A DNA stretch of 64,000 bases from Bacillus sp. CECT 9360 (GTDB lineage: Bacteria; Bacillota; Bacilli; Bacillales; DSM-1321), in the NCBI RefSeq assembly GCF_918741275.1, contig NZ_CAKKNA010000002.1:62001-126000 (forward strand), in the 5' to 3' direction. The first letter of the stretch is position 1. Every line of letters starts with the position of its first letter. Below, piece by piece: positions 8,527-17,794 of the stretch. The notes below the pieces were generated by a model. That model did no database searches. It was not told where the DNA came from and saw only the letters and a program-made list of their open reading frames with translations. A program made the position numbers and the translations under genes.

Positions 8527-9270
8527 ATGAATGAAACAACAAAAATCAATCAAGAAATCATTTCAATTTTAGAGGATAAAATTCAGTTAATCAAAAGAGA
8601 TTCAGGGGCGATTTATTTAGTCGGCCCCATCAGATTGCCAGTTAATTTAGACGGAGAAACCGTTACATTCAAGTGGTATTGTTGGTTGAATTGTGATGAG
8701 GTGACGGAGGATTATGAGCGGATCATCGAGAAGCTTTCCTCTGAAAACCTGGCTGAATACCAGCAATCCAGTGTTCTGGTATACGGGGATTTTGAATACG
8801 ATCAAGAGGCATTAATCCGTATGCATTCCATCTGTCATACTGGCGATATTTTTGGAAGTAAACGATGTGATTGCGGCTTCCAGCTTAAACAATCGATGAA
8901 AATGATCGTCGAACACGGAACAGGAGCATTATTTTATTTAGCAAACCATGAAGGAAGAGGCATTGGTTTGTTTAGTAAAGCAATGGCGTATGTTTTGCAA
9001 GAAAATGGACTTGATACCGTTGAAGCGAACGAAAGCCTTGGTTTTGTCGATGATTCTCGGAATTACAGCGATGCGATTGAAGTTTTAAAAGCCTTGCGTA
9101 CGAAGCCCGTAACGCTCATTACGAATAACCCTAAAAAAATGGACGCCCTGCAAAGCTCAGGCATGCGTGTATCAGGCAGGACGCCTTTATGGGGGGATAT
9201 TTCCGAATTCAACGAGAAATATTTGCAGACAAAAATCAATCGTTCCGGACATATCGAAGACGGAGGGTGA
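8527..9270 (+). CDS. ribA: GTP cyclohydrolase II (stand-alone)
   Basis: 247 residues. It opens the imidazole ring of GTP to give the 2,5-diaminopyrimidine that starts riboflavin-type synthesis. Zinc ligands C103, C114 and C116 keep the spacing of the E. coli enzyme (RMHSICHTGD, then CDCGFQL). HEGRGIGL and TNNPKKM are also present. Unlike the bifunctional RibBA of riboflavin operons, it lacks the DHBP synthase domain. The usual DTVEANHQLGF stretch reads DTVEANESLGF, so it is somewhat diverged. ATG 8527 has AAAGGTGA upstream and is preferred to TTG 8488. ribD follows six bases later. Confidence 0.9.
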   Translation: MNETTKINQEIISILEDKIQLIKRDSGAIYLVGPIRLPVNLDGETVTFKWYCWLNCDEVTEDYERIIEKLSSENLAEYQQSSVLVYGDFEYDQEALIRMHSICHTGDIFGSKRCDCGFQLKQSMKMIVEHGTGALFYLANHEGRGIGLFSKAMAYVLQENGLDTVEANESLGFVDDSRNYSDAIEVLKALRTKPVTLITNNPKKMDALQSSGMRVSGRTPLWGDISEFNEKYLQTKINRSGHIEDGG

Positions 9271-9276
9271 GTTCAA

Positions 9277-10377
9277 ATGACTAACCATGAATTTTACATG
9301 GAATTGGCGTTGAAAAACGCACAAGCCATGAAAGGGCAAACAGATCCGAATCCATTAGTTGGCTCTGTGATTGTCAATGAAAATCGGGTTGTCGGCATTG
9401 GCGCCCATCTTAAGGCGGGAGAGCCGCATGCGGAAATCCATGCCATTCGAATGGCGGGAGAAAAGGCTAAAGGCGGAACCATCTATGTGACGCTCGAACC
9501 TTGTTCTCATCACGGAAAGACCGGTCCATGTGCAGTCGCCATTGTCGAAGCCGGTATCAAGACAGTGGTCATTGCCACGCTGGATCCAAACCCGCTTGTT
9601 TCCGGCAGAGGTGTCAAAATCCTTCAGGATGCGGGCATCGAGGTTGTCGTTGGAATTTGTGAAGCAGAATCACGGAAGATGAATGAAGTATTCAATAAAT
9701 TCATTGTCCGCCAAACTCCTTTCGTGACATTGAAATCCGGCATTACATTGGACGGGAAGATCGCCACCGCTTCAAATAGCAGCAAGTGGATCACATCCGC
9801 GGAGGCTCGCCATGATGTCCATCAATTAAGAAACGAAAATATGGCGATACTTGTCGGGATTAATACAGTGATTCAAGATAACCCGGAGTTAACGACAAGA
9901 ATCCCGAATGGCAGAAATCCGATACGCGTAATTTTGGATTCGACTTTAAAACTCCCTCTCGAATCGAGAGTGGTAACTGATAAGCAGGCGGATACCTGGG
10001 TGTTTACAAGTGAATCGCATCAACCAGAAAAGAAAAAGAAACTGGAAGAGCTGGGTATCAAAGTTTTTGTAACGAAAAATCCATCCCGGGTCAATCCATC
10101 AGAGGTATTGGAAATTCTCGGAAAACAGCTTGTGTCTTCTTTATTAATTGAGGGCGGAGGAGCGATCAACGCTTCATTTGTTGAAAACAAATTAGTGGAC
10201 AAAGTGATAATCTATATCGCTCCCAAATTGATTGGCGGCTCTTCTGCGCCTACTTTTTTAGAAGGAGCGGGTATCGATCAGATGGGAGATGCGATCGAAC
10301 TATCCGATGTGTCCGTTACGAATCTGGGCAAAGACTTTAAGTTTACAGGCTATCCCATCTACAAAGAGGAATCTTGA
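9277..10377 (+). CDS. ribD: Bifunctional pyrimidine deaminase/reductase RibD
   Basis: 366 residues, full length. The N-terminal deaminase domain shows H51-A-E53 and C76/C85 (PCSHHGKTGPC), which bind zinc. The reductase domain begins near residue 148 (TLKSGITLDGKIA). RibD deaminates and then reduces the ribosylaminopyrimidine phosphate made from the GTP cyclohydrolase II product. GGAGGGTGA precedes the ATG. It is the middle gene of a three-gene operon without ribE, ribB or ribH, so it may be a second copy or belong to a different pyrimidine pathway. Confidence 0.95.
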   Translation: MTNHEFYMELALKNAQAMKGQTDPNPLVGSVIVNENRVVGIGAHLKAGEPHAEIHAIRMAGEKAKGGTIYVTLEPCSHHGKTGPCAVAIVEAGIKTVVIATLDPNPLVSGRGVKILQDAGIEVVVGICEAESRKMNEVFNKFIVRQTPFVTLKSGITLDGKIATASNSSKWITSAEARHDVHQLRNENMAILVGINTVIQDNPELTTRIPNGRNPIRVILDSTLKLPLESRVVTDKQADTWVFTSESHQPEKKKKLEELGIKVFVTKNPSRVNPSEVLEILGKQLVSSLLIEGGGAINASFVENKLVDKVIIYIAPKLIGGSSAPTFLEGAGIDQMGDAIELSDVSVTNLGKDFKFTGYPIYKEES

Positions 10378-10378
10378 T

Positions 10379-10957
10379 ATGAAGTTTGGTTTTGATATTG
10401 ATGATACGTTAATCAATTTAAGGGAACATGCCTTTCATATATACAATAAAAATTTGAATCAGAATGTGGCCATCAATGTATTCCAAGCATTAGAGACCGT
10501 TGAAATTCATGAAGCATTTGGCTTAAACGCGGAACAAGGCAAGCAAATGTGGAACAGTTCTTTGGAGGATATTTATTATACCTCCTGTCCTCCTTATCCA
10601 GACGCGGTTGAAACGCTGAGCGCATTAAATGAACAAGGCCATGAAATTTACTATATTACAGCACGACCAAAAGAACATGGAAAACGGACGAAGAAGTGGT
10701 TAATGGCACAGGGATTTCCGGTTCAAGAAGGCAGATTCTTCTGGGGAATGAAAGATGAGGAAAAGGTGAAAATCATTCAAGAGTTGGGGCTGGATTTTTA
10801 CTTTGATGATAAGCCTGCAGTCCTCGAAACGTTAACGAAGGCTTCATTACAATTATATGTAAAAAACCAATCCTACAATCAACATGTTAATTTGCCTCGG
10901 ATTACAGATTGGGCTGAAATGAATGAAGTCATCAAGCAAACAATCAAGCCGGAATGA
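10379..10957 (+). CDS. HAD-superfamily nucleotidase-like phosphatase
   Basis: 192 residues. HAD motif I is D6-I-D8-D-T10. A T-A-R motif II (YYITARPKEHG) and a late DFYFDDKP acid pair complete the fold, as in 5'(3')-deoxyribonucleotidase/YqfW-type HADs. The ATG lies one base after the ribD stop, so it is in the same operon; a longer in-frame reading into ribD is rejected. HAD enzymes (YcsE, YwtE, YitU in B. subtilis) perform the phosphatase step between RibD and lumazine synthase. Context suggests the same reaction here, giving 5-amino-6-ribitylaminouracil. Confidence 0.8.
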   Translation: MKFGFDIDDTLINLREHAFHIYNKNLNQNVAINVFQALETVEIHEAFGLNAEQGKQMWNSSLEDIYYTSCPPYPDAVETLSALNEQGHEIYYITARPKEHGKRTKKWLMAQGFPVQEGRFFWGMKDEEKVKIIQELGLDFYFDDKPAVLETLTKASLQLYVKNQSYNQHVNLPRITDWAEMNEVIKQTIKPE

Positions 10958-10965
10958 ATAGTAGG

Positions 10966-10998
10966 GCATTACTTCACATTTGAAGTAGTGTCTTTTTG
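10966..10998 (+). terminator. Terminator of the ribA-ribD-HAD operon
   Basis: Stem ATTACTTCA / TGAAGTAGT with a short loop, followed by GTCTTTTTG. Confidence 0.7.
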
Positions 10999-11048
10999 TT
11001 TTGAACCGTTGCAAAGTGAAACTTATAAAGATTTGGTTCCTCACTTGA

Positions 11049-11244
11049 CTATATAAGTTGAACTAAAGATTACGTATTAATAAATTTTTGGCTCATTTAA
11101 GCTCCAACAGGATAGGCCGGGGAGAAAGCGAGCTTTCTCTCGGCCTATCCTGTTGGAGCAACCTTTCAGCTATGCTGAAAGGCATGTGAAACTCTGGTTT
11201 CACATGAATGAGCCAAAATTAAATCATTAATTCAACTTATATAG
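11049..11244. mobile_element. 196-bp cloverleaf MITE-like element, copy 1
   Basis: Bounded by perfect 14-bp inverted repeats CTATATAAGTTGAA / TTCAACTTATATAG. Inside, a closing stem (TTTTGGCTCATT with AATGAGCCAAAA) encloses three hairpins: a long arm at 11101-11159 (GCTCCAACAGG... with CCTGTTGGAGC), CCTTTCAGC/GCTGAAAGG at 11162-11182 and CATGTGAAAC/GTTTCACATG at 11183-11206. No gene is inside. A near-identical copy is at 13878-14073 in the same orientation. Confidence 0.85.
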
Positions 11245-11427
11245 ATTGTTATTCTATTTGCTTTGTTAAAGTTTTGTTGACAAATAAACAGTGATATTTA
11301 ACATAGCTATTCTAGTAAATTAACGATTTATATTATTTTGTAATAGAATTGTAATATCCCTGTGATGCGACTGTTATGCTAAATCGTTTATATTATGTTT
11401 AGCAAATCACAACCGGGGGTAAAGTAA

Positions 11428-11865
11428 ATGCTTAAGAAATTTATTGCTGCTCTATCAATTGCAGCCATCGTTGGAACTGTTGCACCGTCAATTGGAGAAG
11501 CTGCACCTCACCATTCAAAAGCTATCTCAACTGCCAAGAGCAATTTAGGAGTTAAGTATAAATGGGGCGGCATTACACCCAAAGGATTCGATTGCTCAGG
11601 ACTTGTGAAATATTCATACAGCAAGGCAGGAAAAACATTGCCTCGTACAGCAGCCGAAATGTACAAAAAAGGTACACGAGTAAGCAAGCTGGCAGTCGGT
11701 GACCTAATGTTCTACGCACCGAATAGAGCTTCTAGACCGACTCACGTCTCTATCTATATGGGAAGCGGGAACATGATCCACGCTGCTTCATCAAAAGGCG
11801 TGTCCATCGCAAAGACAAACAACACATACTGGAAACCAAAATACATTGGCGCAAAGCGCATATAA
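11428..11865 (+). CDS. Secreted NlpC/P60 cell-wall endopeptidase
   Basis: 145 residues: a signal peptide (1-25, ending GEAA) followed directly by one NlpC/P60 domain, with no LysM or SH3 wall-binding repeats. Catalytic C56 (FDCSGLV), H106 (THVSIYMG) and H118 (MIHAAS) are in place. Such enzymes cut the D-Glu-meso-DAP bond of peptidoglycan. The small single-domain form resembles minor secreted DL-endopeptidases. A CGGGGGTAAAG ribosome binding site precedes the ATG. A TTGACA at 11277 may be a -35 box, but no good -10 follows at 17 bases. Confidence 0.92.
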   Translation: MLKKFIAALSIAAIVGTVAPSIGEAAPHHSKAISTAKSNLGVKYKWGGITPKGFDCSGLVKYSYSKAGKTLPRTAAEMYKKGTRVSKLAVGDLMFYAPNRASRPTHVSIYMGSGNMIHAASSKGVSIAKTNNTYWKPKYIGAKRI

Positions 11866-11872
11866 TAGTTAA

Positions 11873-11898
11873 GAGAGCCGTAATGGTTCTCTTTTTTT
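11873..11898 (+). terminator. Terminator of the NlpC/P60 gene
   Basis: Stem GAGAGCC / GGTTCTC, five-base loop, then seven T. Confidence 0.85.
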
Positions 11899-12139
11899 AT
11901 GAAAAAATCAGAAGTCTTCAATCAAATGAAGGCTTTTTGTTATTTCTCTATTAAAAGTATTCTAAAAAGCTTATGAAATTATAGTATTTTCCGATAAAAG
12001 TAATATGAAGTAAACTAAGAATATTTTGTTATTTCTTGTGGTGCTTGTAATTATTCAGATTTAAAGGGGATATGGAAAATTACAAATACTTCAGATGAAC
12101 CAAACCAGAGGAATTCAAAACACAAAAAGGGGCCGGGAA

Positions 12140-13843
12140 ATGAGAAAGAATAAGTTAAAGCTAAAATTAGGTACAAAAATAAATTTTATTGTTTTAGGGA
12201 TTTTACTATCCTTATCGATTGTGATGGGAATCGTGGTTGTACAGCAAGTCACCGCCGGAATTAAGGAATTCGCAGTCGAAAAAGCAAAGGGGGATTTAAG
12301 TGTTGCCTACGAGTATTTAAACTCTGAACACCCTGGGGCTTGGAGCGTTAAAGATGGAAAGCTGTCTAAAGGTTCCACCGTATTCAATGATAATTTCGAA
12401 TTTGTTGATTTGATTGGGGAACAAACGGGCGATACAGTAACGATGTTTCAAGGGGATACGAGAATCGCCACAAATGTTATGGTCGATGGCGAGCGGGCTG
12501 TTGGAACACAAGTTTCCCCGGAAGTTGCCGAACAAGTGCTCAATAAAGGTGAAAAATACTATGGGGAAGCAGAGGTTGCCGGCAATGGATATCAAACGGC
12601 CTACATGCCTTTGAAAGATGCTGATGGAGAAATAATAGGGATTTTTTATGTAGGGGCGTCACAGAAGATTATAGATAGCACAATAGCCGGTTTTCTTAAA
12701 TCGTTTATATTAGTTCTTGCAGTTGTGATTGTTGCTGCCATCATTATAACCATATGGTTCACTAGAAGATTAAGAAAAAGATTAACAACACTATCAGAAG
12801 CTCTTGGAAATGCCGGGAAAGGGAATTTTACAATGGAAGTTTTAGACCAAGCCGGTGATGAACTTTCAGACCTTTCAAATAGTTATAATGATATGAGAGA
12901 AAGCCTGAAAAAGATGATCATAGAAGTAACTGAAACCACTGAGCAGGTTGCAGCATCCGCAGAGCAGCTGAATGCAGGTGCAGAGCAAACGAGTAAGGCC
13001 ACAGAGCAAATCACTGAGGCGATCCAACAGGTAGCAAATGGCGCCGAAAGCCAAACGGAAAATGTCGAAGAAAGTGCAAAGACAATGGAAGAGATCACAA
13101 AAGGGATTCAGGGAATAGCAGAAAATTCCTCATCCATCGCTGAAATTGGCTTGCAGACGACGGAGCAAGCGCAAGCTGGAGAGGTATATGTCAGTAAAAC
13201 CGTGGAACAGATTAATGCTATCGATAAAGCGGTTAATACAAGCGGTGAAGTTATCACTCTATTGGATAAGCGATCACAGGAGATTGGTAAAATCACAAAC
13301 GTGATTACAGATATCGCCGATCAAATAAATCTATTAGCTTTGAATGCGGCCATCGAAGCTGCGCGTGCAGGTGAACATGGCAAGGGGTTTGCAGTCGTTG
13401 CCGATGAAGTTCGTAAGCTGGCAGAGCTTTCCCAGGCATCATCCTCTCAAATCTCTGAGCTTATTAAAGGGATCCAGGTCGATATGAAACGGTCAAACAG
13501 CTCAATGGAGCAGGTGAAGTCAGAAGTTCAAGACGGGTTAAGCATCGTCGAGAAAACTCAAGAGAGCTTTAAGGAAATCCTTGCTTCGACAGAAATAATG
13601 GGTTCAAGAGTAGATGAAATGGCAGCAGCTTCTGAACAAGTATCCGCCAGCGCCCAGGAGGTAGCGGCATCAGTCGCGAGTATTTCTACCGTTTCCCATG
13701 AAACCTCGATGCATTCCCAGACAGTGGCAGCATCTGCGGAGGAACAACTGGCTTCAATGGAAGAAATCACATCCGCCGCCAATGCCTTATCGGAAAGAGC
13801 GATGCACCTGCAGGAAATGATGGGTGAATTCAGTATAAAATAA
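12140..13843 (+). CDS. Methyl-accepting chemotaxis protein with single Cache sensor
   Basis: 567 residues: TM1 at about 14-34, an extracellular single-Cache-like sensor (35-185), TM2 at about 190-215, HAMP (216-270), then a long cytoplasmic coiled coil. The signalling tip has the invariant [17 protein letters not shown] followed by [14 protein letters not shown]. Ala/Gln/Glu-rich heptads on both sides are the expected methylation regions. It signals to CheA-CheW; the ligand is unknown. ATG 12140 has AGGGGCCGGG upstream and is preferred to ATG 12095. A SigD-like TCCGATAA is at 11990, but the -35 is poor. Confidence 0.93.
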   Translation: MRKNKLKLKLGTKINFIVLGILLSLSIVMGIVVVQQVTAGIKEFAVEKAKGDLSVAYEYLNSEHPGAWSVKDGKLSKGSTVFNDNFEFVDLIGEQTGDTVTMFQGDTRIATNVMVDGERAVGTQVSPEVAEQVLNKGEKYYGEAEVAGNGYQTAYMPLKDADGEIIGIFYVGASQKIIDSTIAGFLKSFILVLAVVIVAAIIITIWFTRRLRKRLTTLSEALGNAGKGNFTMEVLDQAGDELSDLSNSYNDMRESLKKMIIEVTETTEQVAASAEQLNAGAEQTSKATEQITEAIQQVANGAESQTENVEESAKTMEEITKGIQGIAENSSSIAEIGLQTTEQAQAGEVYVSKTVEQINAIDKAVNTSGEVITLLDKRSQEIGKITNVITDIADQINLLALNAAIEAARAGEHGKGFAVVADEVRKLAELSQASSSQISELIKGIQVDMKRSNSSMEQVKSEVQDGLSIVEKTQESFKEILASTEIMGSRVDEMAAASEQVSASAQEVAASVASISTVSHETSMHSQTVAASAEEQLASMEEITSAANALSERAMHLQEMMGEFSIK

Positions 13844-13877
13844 ATCGGCTTCAGAAATGTTAAGTCGTATTGAGTTG

Positions 13878-14073
13878 CTATATAAGTTGAACTAAAGATT
13901 ACGCATTAATAAATTTTTGGCTCATTTAAGCTCCAACAGGATAGGCCGGGGAGAAAGCGAGCTTTCTCTCGGCCTATCCTGTTGGAGCAACCTTTCAGCT
14001 TTGCTGAAAGGCATGTGAAACTCTGGTTTCACATGAATGAGCCAAAATTAAATCATTAATTCAACTTATATAG
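13878..14073. mobile_element. 196-bp cloverleaf MITE-like element, copy 2
   Basis: Same length, orientation and 14-bp terminal inverted repeats as the copy at 11049; I count two base differences, one in the AT-rich spacer and one in the loop of the second hairpin. It lies between the chemoreceptor stop and a bidirectional terminator. Confidence 0.87.
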
Positions 14074-14082
14074 TTGCAAAGA

Positions 14083-14144
14083 TAAAAAAAGCGGCTGACT
14101 CCAAAGGTGTAATATTGTAGCCTTTGAAGTCAGCCGCTTTTTGT
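14083..14144. terminator. Bidirectional terminator between chemoreceptor and glycosyltransferase
   Basis: Long stem AGCGGCTGACTCCAAAGG / CCTTTGAAGTCAGCCGCT (one bulge) with A7 before it and TTTTTGTTTT after it. Confidence 0.85.
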
Positions 14145-14276
14145 TTTGTTGAACTATGACTCCCTGCAGCTGTTGCTCTATATGATTAGCCAATATAGTT
14201 CATAAGTCCTTCAAGGTTTTTTACTCAATAGAAAAGTTTTTACTACAACCATGCTTCAGAACTTTTCAACTAAAAA

Positions 14277-15452
14277 TCAGTGTTCAAGGTTTCCATAAAG
14301 CTTATGGAAGATTGTATCTATATAAGCTGAATGTTCCGTTTCACCGTAACCCAGTATTTGTTTTTCAATAAACCGGCAAACTTCAGCTGATGTGTTTAAT
14401 TCGATTTCGTTTAGATAGGACTGTACCGCTTTGTATTTTTTAAAAGCAACAGGTTGATTTTGAATGAAGGAGAAAATTTGCCCTTCAAAATTTAAATGAG
14501 AATGAAGAATATAGACAAGATCTCGGGTTTGTAAATACTCAACATTTTTCTCTTCCTGTCCGGGCAGGACGGAGTGCAGAAAAATAGGCAGCTGCTTTCT
14601 GAGTGCTTCACTTACGGTTACACCACCTGGTTTGGTAATGATTAAATCTGCCCAGTCATACAATTCATTCATTTTCTCCTGGCTTGCAATGTAAGGATAG
14701 GGAATTACGGAAGGATCTTGTATATCCTTAATGCTTTCATATAAACGTGAATTGGTTCCACATAAAACTTTGTACTCAGCCGAACTGGATCGGGGCCCTC
14801 CCCCTTGGGTGAGGTTGAACTCATTGATAAGTCCAAGATTACCTCCAGCGACAAGGATATGTACCGGTATATTATATAATTTTCTTTTCTTCTTTATTGT
14901 AATTTTATCATTTACGCAAATACCGGAAATTTTAATGTTTTCTGCTGGAACTCCAGTTTTTTTCAACTCTGTTTTAACATGATGTGAAGGAACAAAGTGC
15001 CAGTCAATGTCATTTTTGTTCCATAGGCTATTCATGAAAAAGTCAGTATATATGTTGATAACAGGAATCGTTAGTACCCTATATTTCTTCAGTTTACCCA
15101 CAAGGTAGGAAGAGAAGCTATGGGTGCATACAATAAGATCTGGTTGTTCGCGCACAAGAAGTTCTTCCATTTTTTCTATAAAGATGGATTCGTAAATCCC
15201 TTGAATAAGATGGGAATCTTGGCTGAAAAAATGATGATAGAAGCTGCTGTAATAAGAAGGCGCTTTTTTAATCCAGTTAATATAGAAACGGGAAATTCCT
15301 TTTTCAAGAGCCGGACTCATGAAGTGTAAGAAATCCACCTTTTTACAAAGGATCGACGGAAATTCATCCTGAAAGGCTTCTATAATGGCATCTGTCGTTT
15401 TATGATGGCCTGATTCCATGGTAAACAGCGGTAAAAACAGTACCTTTTTCAT
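14277..15452 (-). CDS. MGDG-synthase/UgtP-type glycosyltransferase
   Basis: 391 residues, similar in size to B. subtilis UgtP (382). The N-terminal MGDG-synthase domain begins KKVLFLPLFTMESGHHKTTDA. The C-terminal GT28/MurG-like nucleotide-sugar domain has VAGGNLGL and TKPGGVTVSEALRKQLP. Such enzymes transfer hexoses onto diacylglycerol at the cytoplasmic membrane face. ATG 15452 has GGAGGAG upstream; the frame extends upstream but overlaps the permease gene. It is the last gene of an operon with an ABC ATPase and an FtsX-like permease, suggesting its product or substrate is handled by that transporter (inference). Confidence 0.85.
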   Translation of the reverse strand: MKKVLFLPLFTMESGHHKTTDAIIEAFQDEFPSILCKKVDFLHFMSPALEKGISRFYINWIKKAPSYYSSFYHHFFSQDSHLIQGIYESIFIEKMEELLVREQPDLIVCTHSFSSYLVGKLKKYRVLTIPVINIYTDFFMNSLWNKNDIDWHFVPSHHVKTELKKTGVPAENIKISGICVNDKITIKKKRKLYNIPVHILVAGGNLGLINEFNLTQGGGPRSSSAEYKVLCGTNSRLYESIKDIQDPSVIPYPYIASQEKMNELYDWADLIITKPGGVTVSEALRKQLPIFLHSVLPGQEEKNVEYLQTRDLVYILHSHLNFEGQIFSFIQNQPVAFKKYKAVQSYLNEIELNTSAEVCRFIEKQILGYGETEHSAYIDTIFHKLYGNLEH

Positions 15453-15466
15453 TTTTCTCCTCCATC

Positions 15467-17794
15467 CTATTTGCCGGCAATAAGGTGCTTTACCGGCTGT
15501 TTTACTGCTTTTTGCGCGGGGATTATACTGGCGACGCAGCCAATGATTAGGGACATAATCAGCCATAACCCTACACCTAAGGGTGAAAATGAAAAGTGCA
15601 GTGGGGAATGAATTAGCGATTCCCCAATTTTTTGATTTAATATGAATTGCAGTGGAAATGACAATGCAGCGGATATAATCCACGATATAAAAGCGATGAA
15701 AATCCCTTCACCTATAAATAACTGATGTATTTTATATGATGGTCCCCCTACAGCACGAATTAATCCAATCTCATGGGTTCTTTCAAGAACATTTCCACTC
15801 ATCGCTGTAATCAAATTCACTATGCCGACAACTGAAAAAAGAATACCCGTAAATAATAAAGAATAAACAACAAGATCAATTATTTCATGGGGCCTGCTAT
15901 TCATATTTCCAACTGTATCAAATGCTTCAATTGCAATTTTATTGTTATTAAAAAGCTGCTCCATGTTGTTTATAACTACGGAGGAATATGTTTTCCCGTA
16001 TGAATCAAGTTTTACAATGACCCTGTTTGGCTGCTGTCCAGGCATCCAGGAATGATAATCGTCAGAAGCCATAAAAATAACCGGACCATTTAATTGTCCC
16101 TGGATAACCCCGCCTATCTTCAAGGTTCGTTCTTGATTTCCAACTTTTAACGAAATGGATTGGCCAGTCTGAATGTTTCCTGCCAATGCTTGAAAATCAC
16201 TGTTAATAACGATATGAGTTTTAGGTAACCGGTCTAACCACAATCCTTCAGTTATGGCAGGCTGTATCATCTTGCTCTCTCTTGGAACCGAAAGCAATAG
16301 AGTACTAACCGGCTTTTCTTTTGAAAAAAGTTCTGCTTCAGCACTTCTTCCCGTCCAGCTTTCCGCTTGAAGAACACCCTGTGATTGTTTAGCGAGCTGT
16401 GTAACTTCACTAATGTTCAAGCTTGTTCGAATATCCCATTCCAGATCATGCTTCCAAAAGCTTTGCATGTCTTTAACTGTGCCCGTTAAGGAGTTATTCA
16501 AGCCGATACAGGCAATAATAACGGCTCCTCCAAAAGAGAGCATTAGAATATTGGTGATAAACTGAATTCTTTTTTTTCCTGCATTTCTTAAAGAGAGGAG
16601 AAAAAATGAAAACCTGGAGGCCTTATGTTTGCCTCCTTTGCGGTATGGACGGCTACCATGAATCAATCCCTGGACAATCGGTACTTTCAAAGCAATAGTG
16701 ATTGGTACAATTCCTGAAACGATCGGAACCAGGAAGGACAGCCCTGTGATAATAATAAGTACATCTTTAGAATATTCAAATTGGAACACACCTATATTCA
16801 GCTCTTCTATGAGATATTGGGAAAAATAATAGGAAAGGCCAGCGCTTAATAGCAACGTTACCAAAAATATAACTGATCCGATTATGCCCAGTGTGACACT
16901 AAACTCCTTCCATAAGTGCTTCTTCTCTGCACCCAAAACTTTTAAAATGCTCATACTTTGGATCTTTCTTGCTGTAAGGCTATAGAAAAAGTGAATGACA
17001 AGAATGATGCCGAGTACTAATGCCAGTGACCCCAGGATGATTAACAATAGGAAAACCGTATCAGTCATTTGTTGTCTAAGCAGGAGGGAATCGTTTGATG
17101 ATTCAGTACGGTACACCGTAATCTCATCAGGCTTCAATTGATTCTTAGCATTTTGGAGAATTTCCGCTCCATTTTTCTCATATTCCTTTGAATTGACCGT
17201 GATTTGAATGGAGTTCTTGTCATCAGTCAATCCAAGCGTTTTTAGTGAAACAGGGGAAATGTAAGCACGCCCCAGACCGCTGTATTTAGCAGGAATATAA
17301 TCATAATCGGTAATATAGCCTGCGACAGGCACCTCTTTTTTTGCTTTCCCCGGTAAGGTAATGGAAACCATGTCATCCTTTTTCAGGCGAAAATAGTCCA
17401 TGGTTGTTTTCTCAAGATAAATACCCGATTTATAGGGATGAGCAGGAACTATATTAATCGATTCCTCATGATTAGGTAAAACTATTAATTCGAAATTTTC
17501 TTGGGAACCATTGATCTCTAATCGACCCGGGGTTTTAAAACGGGCATCAGCGTTCGTAATTCCTTCTATATCAGTCAATTCAGGAAGCTTATTCCCAAAG
17601 AGATTCGTATAAAAATAAATAGTAGAATCTTGCTGTCCGTTACCCGGTTGTAATGAGTCACTGAACGATTTACTCGTATTCAGTAGCGTAGCTAAAGTAG
17701 TTAAGCAGATAGAGATAGAAATAATAATTAAGAAGATGTTGGCTCTATCCTGCCATAAATCTCTCCACGCTTTCTTCATATATATAGGGATCAT
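15467..17794 (-). CDS. FtsX/MacB-type ABC transporter permease
   Basis: 775 residues. The layout is a short cytoplasmic N-terminus, TM1 (about 18-38), a large extracytoplasmic domain, a first FtsX block (about 245-390), a second large extracytoplasmic domain and a last FtsX block of three helices (about 640-765, with RTHEIGLIRAVGG). This two-FtsX layout is that of lipoprotein, lipid or peptide export and mechanotransmission ABC systems rather than importers. Its ATG overlaps the ATPase stop as ATGA; a second ATG (MKKAW) five codons in is possible. A glycosyltransferase gene follows after 14 bases. Confidence 0.88.
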   Translation of the reverse strand: MIPIYMKKAWRDLWQDRANIFLIIISISICLTTLATLLNTSKSFSDSLQPGNGQQDSTIYFYTNLFGNKLPELTDIEGITNADARFKTPGRLEINGSQENFELIVLPNHEESINIVPAHPYKSGIYLEKTTMDYFRLKKDDMVSITLPGKAKKEVPVAGYITDYDYIPAKYSGLGRAYISPVSLKTLGLTDDKNSIQITVNSKEYEKNGAEILQNAKNQLKPDEITVYRTESSNDSLLLRQQMTDTVFLLLIILGSLALVLGIILVIHFFYSLTARKIQSMSILKVLGAEKKHLWKEFSVTLGIIGSVIFLVTLLLSAGLSYYFSQYLIEELNIGVFQFEYSKDVLIIITGLSFLVPIVSGIVPITIALKVPIVQGLIHGSRPYRKGGKHKASRFSFFLLSLRNAGKKRIQFITNILMLSFGGAVIIACIGLNNSLTGTVKDMQSFWKHDLEWDIRTSLNISEVTQLAKQSQGVLQAESWTGRSAEAELFSKEKPVSTLLLSVPRESKMIQPAITEGLWLDRLPKTHIVINSDFQALAGNIQTGQSISLKVGNQERTLKIGGVIQGQLNGPVIFMASDDYHSWMPGQQPNRVIVKLDSYGKTYSSVVINNMEQLFNNNKIAIEAFDTVGNMNSRPHEIIDLVVYSLLFTGILFSVVGIVNLITAMSGNVLERTHEIGLIRAVGGPSYKIHQLFIGEGIFIAFISWIISAALSFPLQFILNQKIGESLIHSPLHFSFSPLGVGLWLIMSLIIGCVASIIPAQKAVKQPVKHLIAGK

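Noticed and set aside
11101-11210. tRNA-like gene in the cloverleaf repeat
   Set aside because: Arms are too long and the D-loop, T-loop, anticodon and acceptor features of tRNAs are missing.
11960-11997. SigD promoter for the chemoreceptor
   Set aside because: TCCGATAA resembles the -10, but no TAAA-type -35 lies at the right distance.
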